Notes under the pieces: model-generated
Databases searched by the model: none
What the model saw: the letters and a program-made list of their open reading frames with translations, nothing else
Told to the model about the DNA's origin: nothing
Program-made: the position numbers and the translations under genes
Assembly: GCF_023101685.1 (NCBI RefSeq)
Contig: NZ_CP082164.1
Location: 8,432,001-8,496,000 of the forward strand
Source: Bradyrhizobium sp. 186
GTDB taxonomy: Bacteria > Pseudomonadota > Alphaproteobacteria > Rhizobiales > Xanthobacteraceae
Length of the DNA stretch: 64,000 bases
Reading direction: 5' to 3'
In this document: in pieces, positions 45,921 through 56,322 of the stretch
Layout: each line of letters opens with the position of its first letter
Position numbering within the stretch: position 1 is the stretch's first letter

Positions 45921-47210
45921 ATGGTTGGAGCACACGGGGCGCGCAAAATGAAGACAGTCGAAATGCTAGAGTCCAACGTGCGCTCGTACTCACGTTCCTT
46001 TCCTGCTGTCTTCAGCAGGGCGCGCGGCTCGATTATGTTCGCAGAGGGTGGCCGAAAGGTCATTGACTTTCTGTCCGGCGCTGGAGCGCTAAACTATGGC
46101 CACAACAATCAGGAGATCAAAGCGGCAATCAGCGAGTATCTGGAGTCGGACGGGGTCGTCCACGGCTTGGACATGGCCACTCCAGCAAAGGTCGAATTCA
46201 TGGAGACCTTTAGCTCTGTCATCCTTCGTGAACGGAATCTTTCCTACCGCTTTCAATTTACGGGGCCTACGGGAGCTAACGCTGTTGAAGCAGCTCTAAA
46301 GCTCTCGCGTAAGATCACAGGACGTCACAACGTCATTTCCTTCACGAATGGATATCACGGCCAAAGCTTGGGAGCCATAGCCGCGAGCGGTAACCGGTTT
46401 TACCGCAAAGCCAGCAGCATTCCCTTATCCGGCACAACGTTCATGCCCTATGATGGGTATCTTGGCTCCGCTCACAGTCCGGCGGATTACGTGCGAAAGG
46501 TATTAATGGACGAGAGCAGTGGCACTGATGTTCCAGCCGCCATTCTCGTCGAAACCGTGCAAGGAGAGGGAGGCATTAACGTCGCCGGTAAGGAATGGTT
46601 GCAGTCAATTCAGGCTTTGGCAAAAGAGGTCGGAGCTATTTTCATAGTTGACGATATCCAAATGGGCTGTGGCCGTACAGGCGAGTTCTTCAGTTTCGAG
46701 TTCGCTGCGTTGTCGCCAGACATTGTTGTAATGTCAAAATCGCTGAGTGGGTACGGTTTGCCACTATCGATGCTCTTGATCAAAGAAGCGATTGACGCAT
46801 GGGAACCAGGCGAGCACACGGGGACGTTTCGAGGAAACAACCTTGCACTCGTTTCTGGCAAAGCGGCTTTGAATCTGTATTGGCGCAACCAGACGTTCTC
46901 GCAACAGGTCCGACGCTTGGGCGCATTTATGCGGCGTCGACTCGATGCCATCGGGCACCAGCACGGAAACAAGTTTGCTGTTCGTGGACGGGGCATGGTA
47001 TGCGGATTCGATTGCAAAACGACCGAAATCGCAGAGGCGACGTCACATAGAGCGTTTGAGAAGGGACTGATTATCGAGCGATGCGGACCGATCGATCAGG
47101 TTGTGAAGTTCTTGCCTGCACTTACGATCGACCAAGAAACGTTGGGACAAGGCCTAGACATATTTGAGGAGTCATTGACCGAAACGTTGAATTCAGCCCG
47201 AGCAAGCTAA
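45921..47210 (+). CDS. EctB-like class III aminotransferase (diaminobutyrate--2-oxoglutarate type)
   Basis: The product has 429 residues from ATG 45921, with GAGGAGA 8 nt upstream. EctB hallmarks are dense: LESNVRSYSRSFPAVF, FLSGAGALNYGHNN, FTGPTGANAVEAALKL, VETVQGEGGINVA, IFIVDDIQMGCGRTG. The pyridoxal-phosphate lysine is in MSKSLSGYGLPLSML, and HTGTFRGNN is also conserved. The family moves amino groups between glutamate and aspartate semialdehyde to make 2,4-diaminobutyrate. Neither ectA nor ectC is next to it, so ectoine synthesis is not indicated. A role in making a diaminobutyrate- or serinol-like unit of a secondary product is possible but unproven. The N-terminal half of the rhizobitoxine enzyme RtxA is a related aminotransferase, but the sulfhydrylase half is absent. 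Confidence 0.85.
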   Translation: MVGAHGARKMKTVEMLESNVRSYSRSFPAVFSRARGSIMFAEGGRKVIDFLSGAGALNYGHNNQEIKAAISEYLESDGVVHGLDMATPAKVEFMETFSSVILRERNLSYRFQFTGPTGANAVEAALKLSRKITGRHNVISFTNGYHGQSLGAIAASGNRFYRKASSIPLSGTTFMPYDGYLGSAHSPADYVRKVLMDESSGTDVPAAILVETVQGEGGINVAGKEWLQSIQALAKEVGAIFIVDDIQMGCGRTGEFFSFEFAALSPDIVVMSKSLSGYGLPLSMLLIKEAIDAWEPGEHTGTFRGNNLALVSGKAALNLYWRNQTFSQQVRRLGAFMRRRLDAIGHQHGNKFAVRGRGMVCGFDCKTTEIAEATSHRAFEKGLIIERCGPIDQVVKFLPALTIDQETLGQGLDIFEESLTETLNSARAS

Positions 47211-47712
47211 ACTTGTAGGCACACGAGAGAAACTGTTGCTAGCGACAGCATCGCCGCACAAGTCACTGGCGTGAGTCCTTGCTTGCCGCCGAAATGGTCA
47301 GGAGTTTTGAAGCCATGATCATGAAGGGGACGTCTGAAGGCCAACGCTATCTGAGATCCGCCGAGTCGGCTTATGCGCGGAGAACGCCTGCTGCCCTCCT
47401 CGGTCCACAATACGTGAGTGCGAACAGCACCTTTGACCATAGAACCTCGCATTCGCGAGCGACTCTGGTCGAGCTGGCTTATCTAAGTTTCCAGTCTGAG
47501 GTCTGCCGAAGGTGAGCTCCTTGCCGCGGAATGGAGTCGAATGGTGTAGTATGGCTTCTTGGTGGCCACGTGCCCCAGCCGCACGGGTGCGGACTTTGTT
47601 AGGACCGTAGATTGTGCAGCAGCGATCCAGCCCGAGCCGTTTACAGCATAGGTGCAGCAGCAATCACTCCGGCGGCCGGTTTTGCGACGAAAGCCGTCAA
47701 GGAACGCGCGGT
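47211..47712. other. stretch without a recognisable gene
   Basis: 500 bp between the aminotransferase and the left end of the IS256-type element. No motif-bearing frame is seen. Confidence 0.45.
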
Positions 47713-49011
47713 GGGGATGTCCCGGGTTCTGTTGAATTTCTGAAGAGGTCGGCGTTGCCCTTGAGCCGGTAGGCTCGGCGTGCTGATTCCACAAAGGAGA
47801 GCAACGCCATGACGAGAGATATCACACCGGCTGGTTGGCCGGCGACCGGGCTGTGGACGAAGCGTTTGCGAAAGTGCGGGCGAGCTTCGATCGGTTCTGC
47901 CTTGCGGCAGGGATCGAGGCGCTCGGCACGATGACGGAGGCGGATGTGACGGCGGCCTGCGAACGGGTTCGGGGCGTGGACGGCCGCGAGGTCACGATTC
48001 CGAGCTGGGAAAATGGCGGCGCAGGAGCACTGGCTCGCTCGCTGGGCGATGGACTTGATGCTGATCAACGTATCGACGCGCCGGTTCGCCCGCGCTATCC
48101 GGCTGCCCGAGGGTGACGTGCAGGCATCGGCCGGATGGGGGTTTCGAAATCGGCGGCCTCGCGGAGGTTCGTCGCGCTATCGGCGGGGCGGCTGGCCGAC
48201 TTCATGGCGGCCGATCTGTCGGCGCTCGACCTTCTGGTGGTCCAAATCGACGGGCTGCATCTCGGCGACGATCTCGTGCTGGTCGCCGCGATCGGGGTCG
48301 ACGGCGAAGTCAACAAGCATCCGCTGCCGCTGGTGGAAGGGGCGACCGAGAATGCCGCAACGGTTCAGGCCCTGCTGGACAATCTGGTCTCGCGCGGGCT
48401 CGATCCGACGGTGCCAAGACTGTTGAGCGTTGTCGAAGGTGATCCGCCGCACCTTCGGTTCGGCCGCCGCGATCCAGCGCTGCCAGATCTACAAGGCGCG
48501 CAACATCATGGAACGCCTGCCGAAAGAGCATCATGCGGCCACCCATCGGGTGCTGCGCCAACCTGGGAGCTCGATGACGCCGAAAAGGCTGAAAAATTGA
48601 TCCGCAATCTCGCGCGTCGAGTCGACCGGCAATGGCTCGGCGTAGCGGTGAGCATCCTCGCAGGCCTCGACGAAATCCTGACTGTCGTCCGGTTGAAGTT
48701 GCCGAAGGAGCTTCGTCCATCGCTCGCCTGTACCAACATCACCGAGAACATGATGGGCACCATTCGCCGTGTCACGCGCAACGTCAAACGCTGGCGGGAT
48801 GCCGGAATGGCCTTGCGATGGGTCACGGCTGGCTCGAGGTCAACAAGCGCGTCCGACGATTGAAGGCGCATAAGCAATTATCGGTTCTGCGTGCGGCCCT
48901 TCAAGCTCACCACGATCGCAGGACGATCAAGCCCGTTGCCCACGTCACGAGGGCCGCGTAGCATTCATTCCGGCAGCGTCGGCCCGGTTCAACCGCGATC
49001 GGAACATCCCC
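47713..49011 (+). mobile_element. degenerate IS256-family insertion sequence
   Basis: Length 1299 bp, normal for IS256. The ends are inverted repeats: 18 of the first 24 bases match, both starting GGGGATGT and both with GTTGAA at positions 19-24. The flanking 8 bases are CGCGCGGT on the left and GGCGCGGT on the right, a target duplication with one change. So the insertion boundaries are secure. The transposase inside is broken, and the element cannot move by itself. Confidence 0.85.
47809..48960 (+). pseudogene. IS256-family transposase, disrupted
   Basis: Pieces in different frames rebuild a Mutator-type transposase: WLAGDRAVDEAFAKVRASFD and GIEALGTMTEADVTAACER, a gap of about 30 residues, then LIRINVST-like sequence (LMLINVSTRRFARAIRLPEG). 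SKSAASRRFVALSAGRL, the first catalytic aspartate in VVQIDGLHLGDD, PLPLVEGATENAATVQALLD, and finally CTNITENMMGTIRRVTRNVK with the catalytic glutamate follow. The segment that should hold the second aspartate (IVDGAKAL) is damaged at about 48425-48450. Ends at TAG 48958-48960. Several frameshifts and deletions; non-functional. Confidence 0.8.
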
Positions 49012-49569
49012 GGCGCGGTTCACGGCGTCAGTTACACCAAACCGAGCGAGCATCTCAATCAGAAAGGGTCGATCCTCGGCTTTTGCCCAGAACTGCAGAG
49101 CACCGCTATCCGTGTGCGCGCGTAGCACACTGCCGCAACCCCAATGTTGGCGTGCCCGAGTTCAGCTATCAGAAGCCCCTATTGGCGTGAGCGCCTCGGC
49201 GGCAAGCGAAGGTGACGGACCAAATGTCAACTATGCTGGGCCAACGGAAGAAGCCCGACGCATCTGCCGGGTCTGAGATGCGTCGGGCTGAGTGGGAGAC
49301 TGAGCGCGACAGTCTTCCTCCCAGAACCGCGTCTGCAAATAGTATGCCGCGCCCGTACTGCTACACCAATACCTCAAATTAGATATCTGCTCTGCCGCGA
49401 AGTTCCGCGAGGCATTCAGAGACGCTCGGCCCACAGCTCGTTCTTCAAGGCCTAACAAGCTGAGCTTATTCCCCTTCCAAAAAGTCCCGCCATCACCTTT
49501 CGTTTGGATCAAAAATGAGGCAGAAGAAGCCGACAACGGGCCGCCGGCTCATCAACAACAGATATCTAG
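49012..49569. other. stretch between the IS and the acyltransferase gene
   Basis: A minus-strand frame by the IS (ALQFWAKAEDRPFLIEMLAR, then FGVTDAVNRA) ends at the insertion point and may be part of the gene the element broke; its left-hand continuation is not convincing. I found no nod box upstream of the acyltransferase gene. Confidence 0.4.
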
Positions 49570-50691
49570 ATGTTTGATACATTGCTACGCGTGACTGGAA
49601 CGATTGCCCCGAGCTCGCGCACGACAGAGGCAAACGATCGAGATCTAAGCTTAGACTTCGCGAAAGGTGCGCTCATTGTTTTGGTGATCGTTGGGCACCT
49701 GATCCAGTATGTCATCTACCGAGACGACGGGTTTTGGTATTCGCCGTACTACAAATCGATCTATATGTTTCACATGCCACTCTTTATGGCGATAAGCGGA
49801 TATCTTTCTTCTCGATCGCTGCTGCAAAAGTCGTTCACTCGAGCCGCCAGCGACCGTGCGAAGCAGCTCTTGCTGCCGATGCTGTTTTGGTGGACGTTCA
49901 TGGAGACAGTTAAGCTGGCGGCATTGTGGCGCGCGACCAGCCTAACGAGCGGACTTTTGGAATTTGTAGACGATTTCGCTGGCACATACTGGTTCATCTG
50001 GGCCACGTTTGTTTCCTACCTTCTCATCAAGATTTCTACCAGGCTCAACCAGCGATCGTGGGTCATATCTGGCTTAGCCATACTGGTCGCACTCGCGCCT
50101 CTGACATTCTCCATATCACCCCTGATCAGATTCACTTACCCATTCTTCTGCTTCGGCTTCTTGCTTGCTCAATCGAGAGAACGATGGACGAGTACATCGC
50201 GACATCACAAGCCGCTCCTGATTTTATTTCTCTCGATAGTGACTTGCGTATGCTTTCTAGCTTGGGGCAAGGACACCTATGTCTACAATAATCTTGGAGT
50301 AATTCACGATTTTCGGTCGGCTAAAGACGTGCTTCTGATGTTTGTTGGCTCTGCAGCTGCCTCAGCAATCGCTATCGAAATCCTGCTGCAATGCTGGAGC
50401 GTTGGCCACTCAAATCGGATGGCCCGCTTTATCGCTGTGGAGTTGGGCCAGACCACGCTGCTGCTCTACCTGGTCCAGGGTACCGTGTTCCGTCTCATGG
50501 ATTTCGTACAGTTCGGAGAACTTTGGGATCTCACGACCCGGTTGATCATCGCGGGTATGCTCGGTGCCTCGATTATTGCGATCGCGCTAACGGTGCGCTC
50601 GATTGTTCGCGGCGTTCCATATCTGTCTCAGCTCGTCCTTGGAATGCCGCCACGCTCAGGTCTCCCGCAAGCCAAACCTGCAATGAACTAG
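49570..50691 (+). CDS. acyltransferase-3 family membrane protein, NolL/NodX-like
   Basis: The product has 373 residues and about 10 membrane helices. The family signature is at the N-terminus: DLSLDFAKGALIVLVIVGHL, with the histidine essential in acyltransferase-3 enzymes, then SIYMFHMPLFMAISGYLSSR. Others of this length in rhizobia are NolL, which acetylates the fucose of Nod factors, and NodX. The opening MFDTLLRVTGT and overall size suggest NolL, but I cannot separate it from other sugar O-acetyltransferases by eye. It uses a cytoplasmic acyl donor to modify a sugar at the inner membrane. No nod genes are beside it and no nod box was seen, which weakens the Nod-factor role. Confidence 0.8.
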   Translation: MFDTLLRVTGTIAPSSRTTEANDRDLSLDFAKGALIVLVIVGHLIQYVIYRDDGFWYSPYYKSIYMFHMPLFMAISGYLSSRSLLQKSFTRAASDRAKQLLLPMLFWWTFMETVKLAALWRATSLTSGLLEFVDDFAGTYWFIWATFVSYLLIKISTRLNQRSWVISGLAILVALAPLTFSISPLIRFTYPFFCFGFLLAQSRERWTSTSRHHKPLLILFLSIVTCVCFLAWGKDTYVYNNLGVIHDFRSAKDVLLMFVGSAAASAIAIEILLQCWSVGHSNRMARFIAVELGQTTLLLYLVQGTVFRLMDFVQFGELWDLTTRLIIAGMLGASIIAIALTVRSIVRGVPYLSQLVLGMPPRSGLPQAKPAMN

Positions 50692-51074
50692 CTGTATGCA
50701 TTTGATTGTTTGAGTACGGCAGGGTATTGCGATAGCATCGACTTGTGACGTGGCCGGAATAGCGTTCGAACCCAGATCCGGCGGCGACGGCGTGCCGCCG
50801 GTCGAGCCGGTGATCGGCATAAGAGCAACCCCATCGAAGCGTGTATTGCTCAGGGTTTGTATGGCACCGGCGAACTCAGCCCATTGCGTCCATCCAATCG
50901 ACTGTCGTGAGATGAGCTTCGCTGTACCAGTCGTCTAGCCGCCGGGTTTCGACCCAGATCTGGCGATCGAACGTAATCCAATCACACTCGGCGAAATGTT
51001 TCTTCGAGTGCCGTACTGAATCCGAGACGTCCCAGTCTTTCGAATCTCCGTCTCGGCCCGCAGTTGCCCATGCA
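50692..51074. other. stretch between the acyltransferase and panB genes
   Basis: A hairpin CCGGCGGC / GCCGCCGG (50778-50801, 8-nt loop), about 90 bp after the acyltransferase stop, could be its terminator. No gene is recognised. Confidence 0.4.
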
Positions 51075-51947
51075 CTACCTTGACTTGGAAGGCGTCCAGT
51101 TTACGATCAAGTCGCGCAAGCCGTCCGGAAGGCGATATGACTCCTGCGGCGCAGGGAATGCTGCGCTACGGACATCAGCTGCCCAGCGCGAGAGGCCCTC
51201 CTGCAGCAGCTGACGGCCCTCTACATAGACACGCACGAATTTGGGATGATGACTTCCTGCGAGCCCCAACACGTCGTGGAACACTAGAACTTGACCTGAG
51301 CAACTTGGACCCGCTCCGATGCCAATCGTTGGTATGCTCAGAGATTCAGTCGCCCGCGCAGCGAGCTCGGCCGGGATGCCCTCGAGGACAAGAGCAAAGC
51401 ATCCGGCCTGCTGTAGCTGGTGCGCATCGTCAAGCAGACGTAGGGCATCGTCCGCGGTTCGACCTTGTAGCTTGAAGCCACCCATCGCGTTGACGCTTTG
51501 TGGCGTGAGACCAAGATGACCCATCACGGGAATTTCGCAATTCACCAAGGCTCGAATCATCTCGACACGCTTACCCCCTCCCTCAAGTTTGACGGCGTCT
51601 GCGCCACGCTGCAGGAAGCCTCCAGCGTTGCGTATCGTGTCCTCGGGACTGACATGAAAGCTGAGAAACGGCATGTCAGCTACAAGCAGGGCGCGAGGCC
51701 TTGTTCGCGCGACCGCCTCCAGGTGGTGATTCATCATCGCCATGCTGACGGGTAAAGTGTCATCAAACCCAAGGCATACGTTGCCGACGCTATCGCCGAC
51801 AAGAATGACGTCGACGACAGGATCGGCGATACGTGCCGTTACCGCATCATAAGCCGTGGTCATGACAATGGTGCGCCTTTCCTCCTTGCATCGTTGCAGA
51901 ACTGGAATCGTGACGCGTTCAACTGACAGCTGCGAAATGTGGCTCAT
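51075..51947 (-). CDS. panB: PanB, 3-methyl-2-oxobutanoate hydroxymethyltransferase
   Basis: The product has 290 residues from ATG 51947 (MSHISQLSVERVTI). Motifs include IVMTTAYDAVTARI, VILVGDSVGNVCLGFDDTLP, the Mg-binding and substrate region ADAVKLEGG, PVMGHLGLTPQSVN and IPTIGIGAGPSCSGQVLV with the catalytic glutamate in ALVLEGIP. It makes ketopantoate for pantothenate and CoA with methylene-tetrahydrofolate. On the same strand as the bio genes but 840 bp after bioA, so probably a separate unit. panC is not in the window; panD is in the bio operon. Confidence 0.95.
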   Translation of the reverse strand: MSHISQLSVERVTIPVLQRCKEERRTIVMTTAYDAVTARIADPVVDVILVGDSVGNVCLGFDDTLPVSMAMMNHHLEAVARTRPRALLVADMPFLSFHVSPEDTIRNAGGFLQRGADAVKLEGGGKRVEMIRALVNCEIPVMGHLGLTPQSVNAMGGFKLQGRTADDALRLLDDAHQLQQAGCFALVLEGIPAELAARATESLSIPTIGIGAGPSCSGQVLVFHDVLGLAGSHHPKFVRVYVEGRQLLQEGLSRWAADVRSAAFPAPQESYRLPDGLRDLIVNWTPSKSR

Positions 51948-52785
51948 GTTCGATCTGATCCGGCCCCCGTATGTCTCTGGAAATGGCCTTCCCCTTGGAA
52001 GAGCAAAAGGCATCTGTCAATCGGGAGGCCGAAAAGGCGCGTCACCGAGAACTTGGAAAGCACGAAGTTTCCAATGATTGCGCGGTCAGCAAACAAGATC
52101 TTTCAAGATGTCCTCTGCGCGGTGGTTCTGGGACTGGCCATCCAAACATTCTGCGCGTCAAAACGGCGGCCTGGAGACGACGCACGCGAGCGGCGACAGT
52201 GGATGTGCTTCTGAGGCTCCGATCTACGTGTCAAAGCCGCTGTCGGCTCCTTAAGGCGGAATGTCTATTACCTCTCGCTGCTGACAAGGATGGGCTATGG
52301 CGCTTAGAGCCGCGGCTTCGGCGGACTGCAGGCTCCGCAAACGACCGCGATCCAGGCGAGGGAGATAGGAAAGATGTACCAGCGCTCGCACGGCTGCCGC
52401 AAACTCCGGAATGCGGATGACGTGTCCAGCATCTTCGCGTCCGTAGACGCTTGATAAGACCTGCCGTCCAGGCAATCTCTTCTAATCGAAATAACGGCGG
52501 AACTTCCGCAACAGGCCGTCACCAATGGACGCATAACTTCATGACTTTGTACCAAATTCGCGCAGGCATCCACACAGTGAACACGCAACCAATGGCGATG
52601 ACGCGATCGGACTCAAACCGGACGCGCAATGACACTGTGGACCGGTGCCCGGCCGGCAGCACCCACATTGCAGATGCGAGGTAACAATCATCCATTTCGT
52701 AGGCGTCTATGGCAAGGCTCTCTCAAGTCGTTCGGGAAGCCGACGACAGCTCAGAATCCTTGATCTTGCGCTGCCGCGCGCGTCT
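51948..52785. other. stretch between bioA and panB
   Basis: 840 bp on which I see no panC, bioZ or other product. A plus-strand frame of 149 codons and minus-strand frames up to 94 codons lack motifs. It may contain the promoter of panB. Confidence 0.45.
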
Positions 52786-54051
52786 TCAAGCCAGCGCATC
52801 GGCAGCGTCACAGATGCCGGCATATATTTCGTCCAGGTCTCCTGCTGTAACACAATATGGCGGCATCACATAAATCGTATTACCGAGTGGACGCAGCAAG
52901 AGATTGCGGTCTTTAAAGAAGGCGTGAAGCCTCGGGCCGACGCCTGCGAGATAGCCGGTATCTCTCGTCTTCAGATCGAGTGCTGTGATGGTGCCGCTAC
53001 GGCGAACGTTTGCAAAGCGCGGATCGGCGCGGAATCCTTCAATTGCCTGCTCTTGCATGGTTGCGACCGCAGCGATGCGCCGGTGACATTCCTGGTCTTT
53101 CCACAGATCCAGGTTAGCTTTGGCGGCGGCACAGGCCACCGGATTTGCCGTATACGAACTCGAGTGAAAGAATGTGCGCGTACGGTCTTTTGAATAATGG
53201 GCATCGAAAATCTCTGCCCGGCAGAGTGTCACCGCGAGCGGCAGCGCCCCTCCCGTGAGACCCTTCGAATAGCACGCTATATCTGGCACAACATTGGCCT
53301 GCTCACAGGCGAAGATTGTTCCGGTGCGGCCCCAGCCCGTCATGACCTCATCGGCAATGAACAGAACGTCCGACGCCTCGCAGATCCGCTTCATCTCTCT
53401 TAGCACCCAAGCTGGGTACATCAGCATTCCGCCTGCCCCTAACACCAGAGGTTCGACAATAAAGGCTGCGGGATTTTCGTTCCGACATGCTGACTCAAGC
53501 GCATCGAGCGTCGCCCGCTCACGACCGCACGCAGGGAACGGGATTGAGGTCACGTCGAACAGGAGAGGTCCGTACGCCGCGTTGAAGACACCGCGGGCAC
53601 CAACTGACATCGCGCCGAACGTGTCCCCGTGATAGGAGTGCTGCATGACAACGATGCGTGTTCGCTGTTCGCCTATATTGTGCCAATAACCGAGTGCCAT
53701 CTTCAAGGCGACTTCCACGCTGGCTGAGCCACTGTCCGAGTAGAACACGTGGTCCAAGCCTCGGGGTGTGAGTTTCAAAAGGAGCCGAGCGACCTCCTCG
53801 GCCGGATCATGCGTGTAGCCGGCGAAAATGATTTGGTTCAGCTTGCCGGCCTGTTCCTGAATCGCGCTCACGATCTGCGGATGGCAATGGCCGTGAGTGA
53901 CGACCCACCAGGATGAGATTGCATCTATGATTCGATGATCATCCGCAGTGTAGAGATAAGCACCATCGCCACGCACAACCTTGGTCATCTCGTTGTGAAG
54001 AGCATGCTGCGTGAATGGATGCCAAATTGGCCACGTCTTGTTTGGCTTCAT
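52786..54051 (-). CDS. bioA: BioA, adenosylmethionine--8-amino-7-oxononanoate aminotransferase
   Basis: The product has 421 residues from ATG 54051 ([18 protein letters not shown]). Family motifs: [66 protein letters not shown] and the pyridoxal-phosphate lysine in [16 protein letters not shown]. It makes 7,8-diaminopelargonate using S-adenosylmethionine as amino donor. The ATG overlaps the bioD stop (ATGA), so the two are translationally coupled; the longer frame to 54144 would run deep into bioD. Last gene of bioB-panD-bioF-bioD-bioA. Confidence 0.96.
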   Translation of the reverse strand: MKPNKTWPIWHPFTQHALHNEMTKVVRGDGAYLYTADDHRIIDAISSWWVVTHGHCHPQIVSAIQEQAGKLNQIIFAGYTHDPAEEVARLLLKLTPRGLDHVFYSDSGSASVEVALKMALGYWHNIGEQRTRIVVMQHSYHGDTFGAMSVGARGVFNAAYGPLLFDVTSIPFPACGRERATLDALESACRNENPAAFIVEPLVLGAGGMLMYPAWVLREMKRICEASDVLFIADEVMTGWGRTGTIFACEQANVVPDIACYSKGLTGGALPLAVTLCRAEIFDAHYSKDRTRTFFHSSSYTANPVACAAAKANLDLWKDQECHRRIAAVATMQEQAIEGFRADPRFANVRRSGTITALDLKTRDTGYLAGVGPRLHAFFKDRNLLLRPLGNTIYVMPPYCVTAGDLDEIYAGICDAADALA

Positions 54052-54680
54052 GGCGTGAAATCGCCGGGAATAAACGAGCCTTTGAAGACAGCCTGTAGGC
54101 TCTCTGGCGTCAAAGGAGAAATCCAGGGCAGCCGTCCTAACCAACGCACCCGCGCGATGTCACAAATTGCGCTCTCAGTCTCAGAATTTCTTTCCCCGAT
54201 GAATGCGATCCCAAGAATGTCGATCTGGCGCTTTCGCAAGGCCTCTATTGAGAGCAGGGAGTGATTGATGGTCCCGAGTAGCGTGCGCGCGCAAAGCACG
54301 ACGGGAAGTCGCCACCGCTCGAAGATGTCGATGTAGAGTGCACTAGAATTCAGCGGCACCATCAGCCCGCCAGCGCCTTCGATGACGAGCGGTCGCTCCC
54401 CGGTATGCGGCAGGACGAGCGAATCGGGGTCGATGCGAATTCCGTCTATTTCGGCGGCATGATGCGGGGAAGCGGGCGTTTTAAGGCGGTAACGCTCCGG
54501 AACGATCCGATCGGCCGGAAGACCGCTCAGTCGTACGACCTGCTGGCTATCGGTCTCTCCTTCAACACCGGCCTGAATTGGTTTCCAATAATTCGCGCTG
54601 AGAAGATGGGCAAGGCCTGCCGAAAAGACAGTTTTGCCGATTCCTGTATCTGTGCCGGTCACCACGATCCGCTGACTCAT
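54048..54680 (-). CDS. bioD: BioD, dethiobiotin synthetase
   Basis: The product has 210 residues. N-terminal P-loop [15 protein letters not shown], then YWKPIQAG with the conserved lysine, [10 protein letters not shown] and [12 protein letters not shown], all typical of BioD. It closes the ureido ring with CO2 and ATP. ATG at 54680 overlaps the bioF stop by the ATGA arrangement, and the stop overlaps the bioA start in the same way, so three enzymes are coupled in order of the pathway. Confidence 0.96.
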   Translation of the reverse strand: MSQRIVVTGTDTGIGKTVFSAGLAHLLSANYWKPIQAGVEGETDSQQVVRLSGLPADRIVPERYRLKTPASPHHAAEIDGIRIDPDSLVLPHTGERPLVIEGAGGLMVPLNSSALYIDIFERWRLPVVLCARTLLGTINHSLLSIEALRKRQIDILGIAFIGERNSETESAICDIARVRWLGRLPWISPLTPESLQAVFKGSFIPGDFTP

Positions 54681-55831
54681 CGAGATCCGCCCCTCGTCTC
54701 CTCAGCGAGGGCATCGAGCATCGCACGCACCTCATCCTCTCCCACGTTGAGCGTCAGTGAAATTCGTAAACGGGCCGTGCCGGCCGGCACCGTTGGCGGT
54801 CTGATTCCTCGGATGTCAAATCCGCGAGCCTGTAGCGCGGACGCTAGCCTCATGGCGCGGGCATTCTCGCCAACGATATAGGGCAGGATCTGCGAGTTCG
54901 AAGGACTTCTCTCGCCTCGCGCAACCATCTCCCGATGCGTGAACGCGACAAGCTTCGCCAGCCGCTGTTGGCGCTCCGGCTCCTCCTGCAGGATCAACAG
55001 AGCCTCCCGTACGGCCACCGCCATTAACGGCGAAGGGGCGGTCGCGAAGATAAACGGGCGACAGCGATTGATTATGAAGTCGCGCAGCACGCCAGAGGCG
55101 GTGACAAGCGCGCCGGCAGCTCCCAGCGCCTTGCCGCAGGTATGAATAACCAGGAGATTTTCGCGTCCTTCATAGGGCGCTGTGAGCCCTCGCCCCTGCT
55201 CGCCGTAAACGCCGGTGGAATGAGCTTCGTCCACAACCAAGAACGCATCGTGCCGGTCCGCGATCGCGAGCAGGTCTTCAAGCGGTGCGAAATCGCCGTC
55301 CATGCTGTAGAGGCTCTCGACTACGATCCAGACCTGCCCCGCTCCGCCCGCGGCACGCCAGTCGCAAATTGCGCTTTCGATAACCTGCGGGTCGTTATGG
55401 GCGCTGATTCGAAACGCGGCTCGGCCAGCTCGTGCTCCTTCGTGAATGCTGGCGTGAACCAGGGAATCAAGGACGAGCAGGTCGTCCCGTTGCGGCAACG
55501 TTGTCAGCACCGCAAAATTTGCGACATAACCACCGCCGAAGAAGAGCGCGGTCTGCGCGCCGAAGAACCGCGCCGCTGCTGCTTCGAGGCATTCGTGCTC
55601 CTCGCAGTTGCCGCGCAGAAGCCGTGATCCGCCGGCTCCGATCGGAGTACCGGCTTCGAGCGCGGTGACGATGGCTTTTTTCATGCGCGGCGCGCTCGCC
55701 AGGGCCAGATAATCGTTGGATGAAAAGTCAATCCCGGTGCGCGGCCTGAGACTCCGCAGGCGGTCGTCGTCTTTAAGCGCATCTAAGCCTGCCGCATAGC
55801 TGGCAACTTTACCCGCAATGATGGAATTCAT
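54677..55831 (-). CDS. bioF: BioF, 8-amino-7-oxononanoate synthase
   Basis: The product has 384 residues. Alpha-oxoamine synthase motifs: [58 protein letters not shown] and the pyridoxal lysine near [14 protein letters not shown]. It condenses pimeloyl-ACP or -CoA with alanine, the first step of the common biotin pathway. Starts 86 bp after panD and overlaps bioD by 4 nt. No pimelate-forming gene (bioC, bioH, bioW, bioZ) is present in the window, so the precursor must come from elsewhere. Confidence 0.96.
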   Translation of the reverse strand: MNSIIAGKVASYAAGLDALKDDDRLRSLRPRTGIDFSSNDYLALASAPRMKKAIVTALEAGTPIGAGGSRLLRGNCEEHECLEAAAARFFGAQTALFFGGGYVANFAVLTTLPQRDDLLVLDSLVHASIHEGARAGRAAFRISAHNDPQVIESAICDWRAAGGAGQVWIVVESLYSMDGDFAPLEDLLAIADRHDAFLVVDEAHSTGVYGEQGRGLTAPYEGRENLLVIHTCGKALGAAGALVTASGVLRDFIINRCRPFIFATAPSPLMAVAVREALLILQEEPERQQRLAKLVAFTHREMVARGERSPSNSQILPYIVGENARAMRLASALQARGFDIRGIRPPTVPAGTARLRISLTLNVGEDEVRAMLDALAEETRGGSR

Positions 55832-55917
55832 TCTTCACTCGCTGAGCAAGGATGGGCGCCGCAAAACTCCCAACTGGCCGCCAAGGACAGGGTCTTACGG
55901 CGGTTAGCTTGTTGGAT

Positions 55918-56271
55918 TCAAACCGGCACGATGCGATTTTCTCGATCAACCAGCACAATGCGCGGCCTGAAGATTCTTGCATCCGCCTCGTCAAGTGAGG
56001 CGTATGCAACGATACTTATCTTATCTCCGGGCATCGCCAGTCGCGCCGCCGCACCGTTCACGTCTACCGTGCCGGACCCTTGTGGCGCTTCTGTCACAAA
56101 CGTTGCAAAGCGTGCCCCCGTCTCGAGGTTGTAGAGTTCGACGCGTTCGTTGATCAGGATACCGGCCGCGTCCAGCAGTGCGCGATCAATCGAGATCGAG
56201 CCTTCATAGTGAAGGTCGGATTCAGTTACCGAGGCGCAATGAATCTTTCCCTTCATCAAGACAATCTGCAT
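55918..56271 (-). CDS. panD: PanD, aspartate 1-decarboxylase
   Basis: The product has 117 residues. The self-cleavage site G24-S25 lies in HYEGSISID, which after processing gives the pyruvoyl group. [32 protein letters not shown] and PRIVLVD are typical of PanD. It makes beta-alanine for pantothenate. It lies between bioB (51 bp upstream) and bioF (86 bp downstream) on the same strand and so seems part of the biotin operon, a mixed cofactor cluster. Length is normal. Confidence 0.95.
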   Translation of the reverse strand: MQIVLMKGKIHCASVTESDLHYEGSISIDRALLDAAGILINERVELYNLETGARFATFVTEAPQGSGTVDVNGAAARLAMPGDKISIVAYASLDEADARIFRPRIVLVDRENRIVPV

Positions 56272-56322
56272 TTCTTACCTACGCTGATGGCTTGCGCGCA
56301 GCACGCCTATTGTTCTGATGGC

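Noticed and set aside
49180..49569. nod box before the NolL-like gene
   Set aside because: No ATC-N9-GAT modules with the right arrangement; the nearest (ATC and GAT in 49491-49510) have 12 bases between.
50761..50780. GTTCGAACC-like T-loop suggesting a tRNA
   Set aside because: No acceptor, D-arm or anticodon stem can be built around it on either strand.
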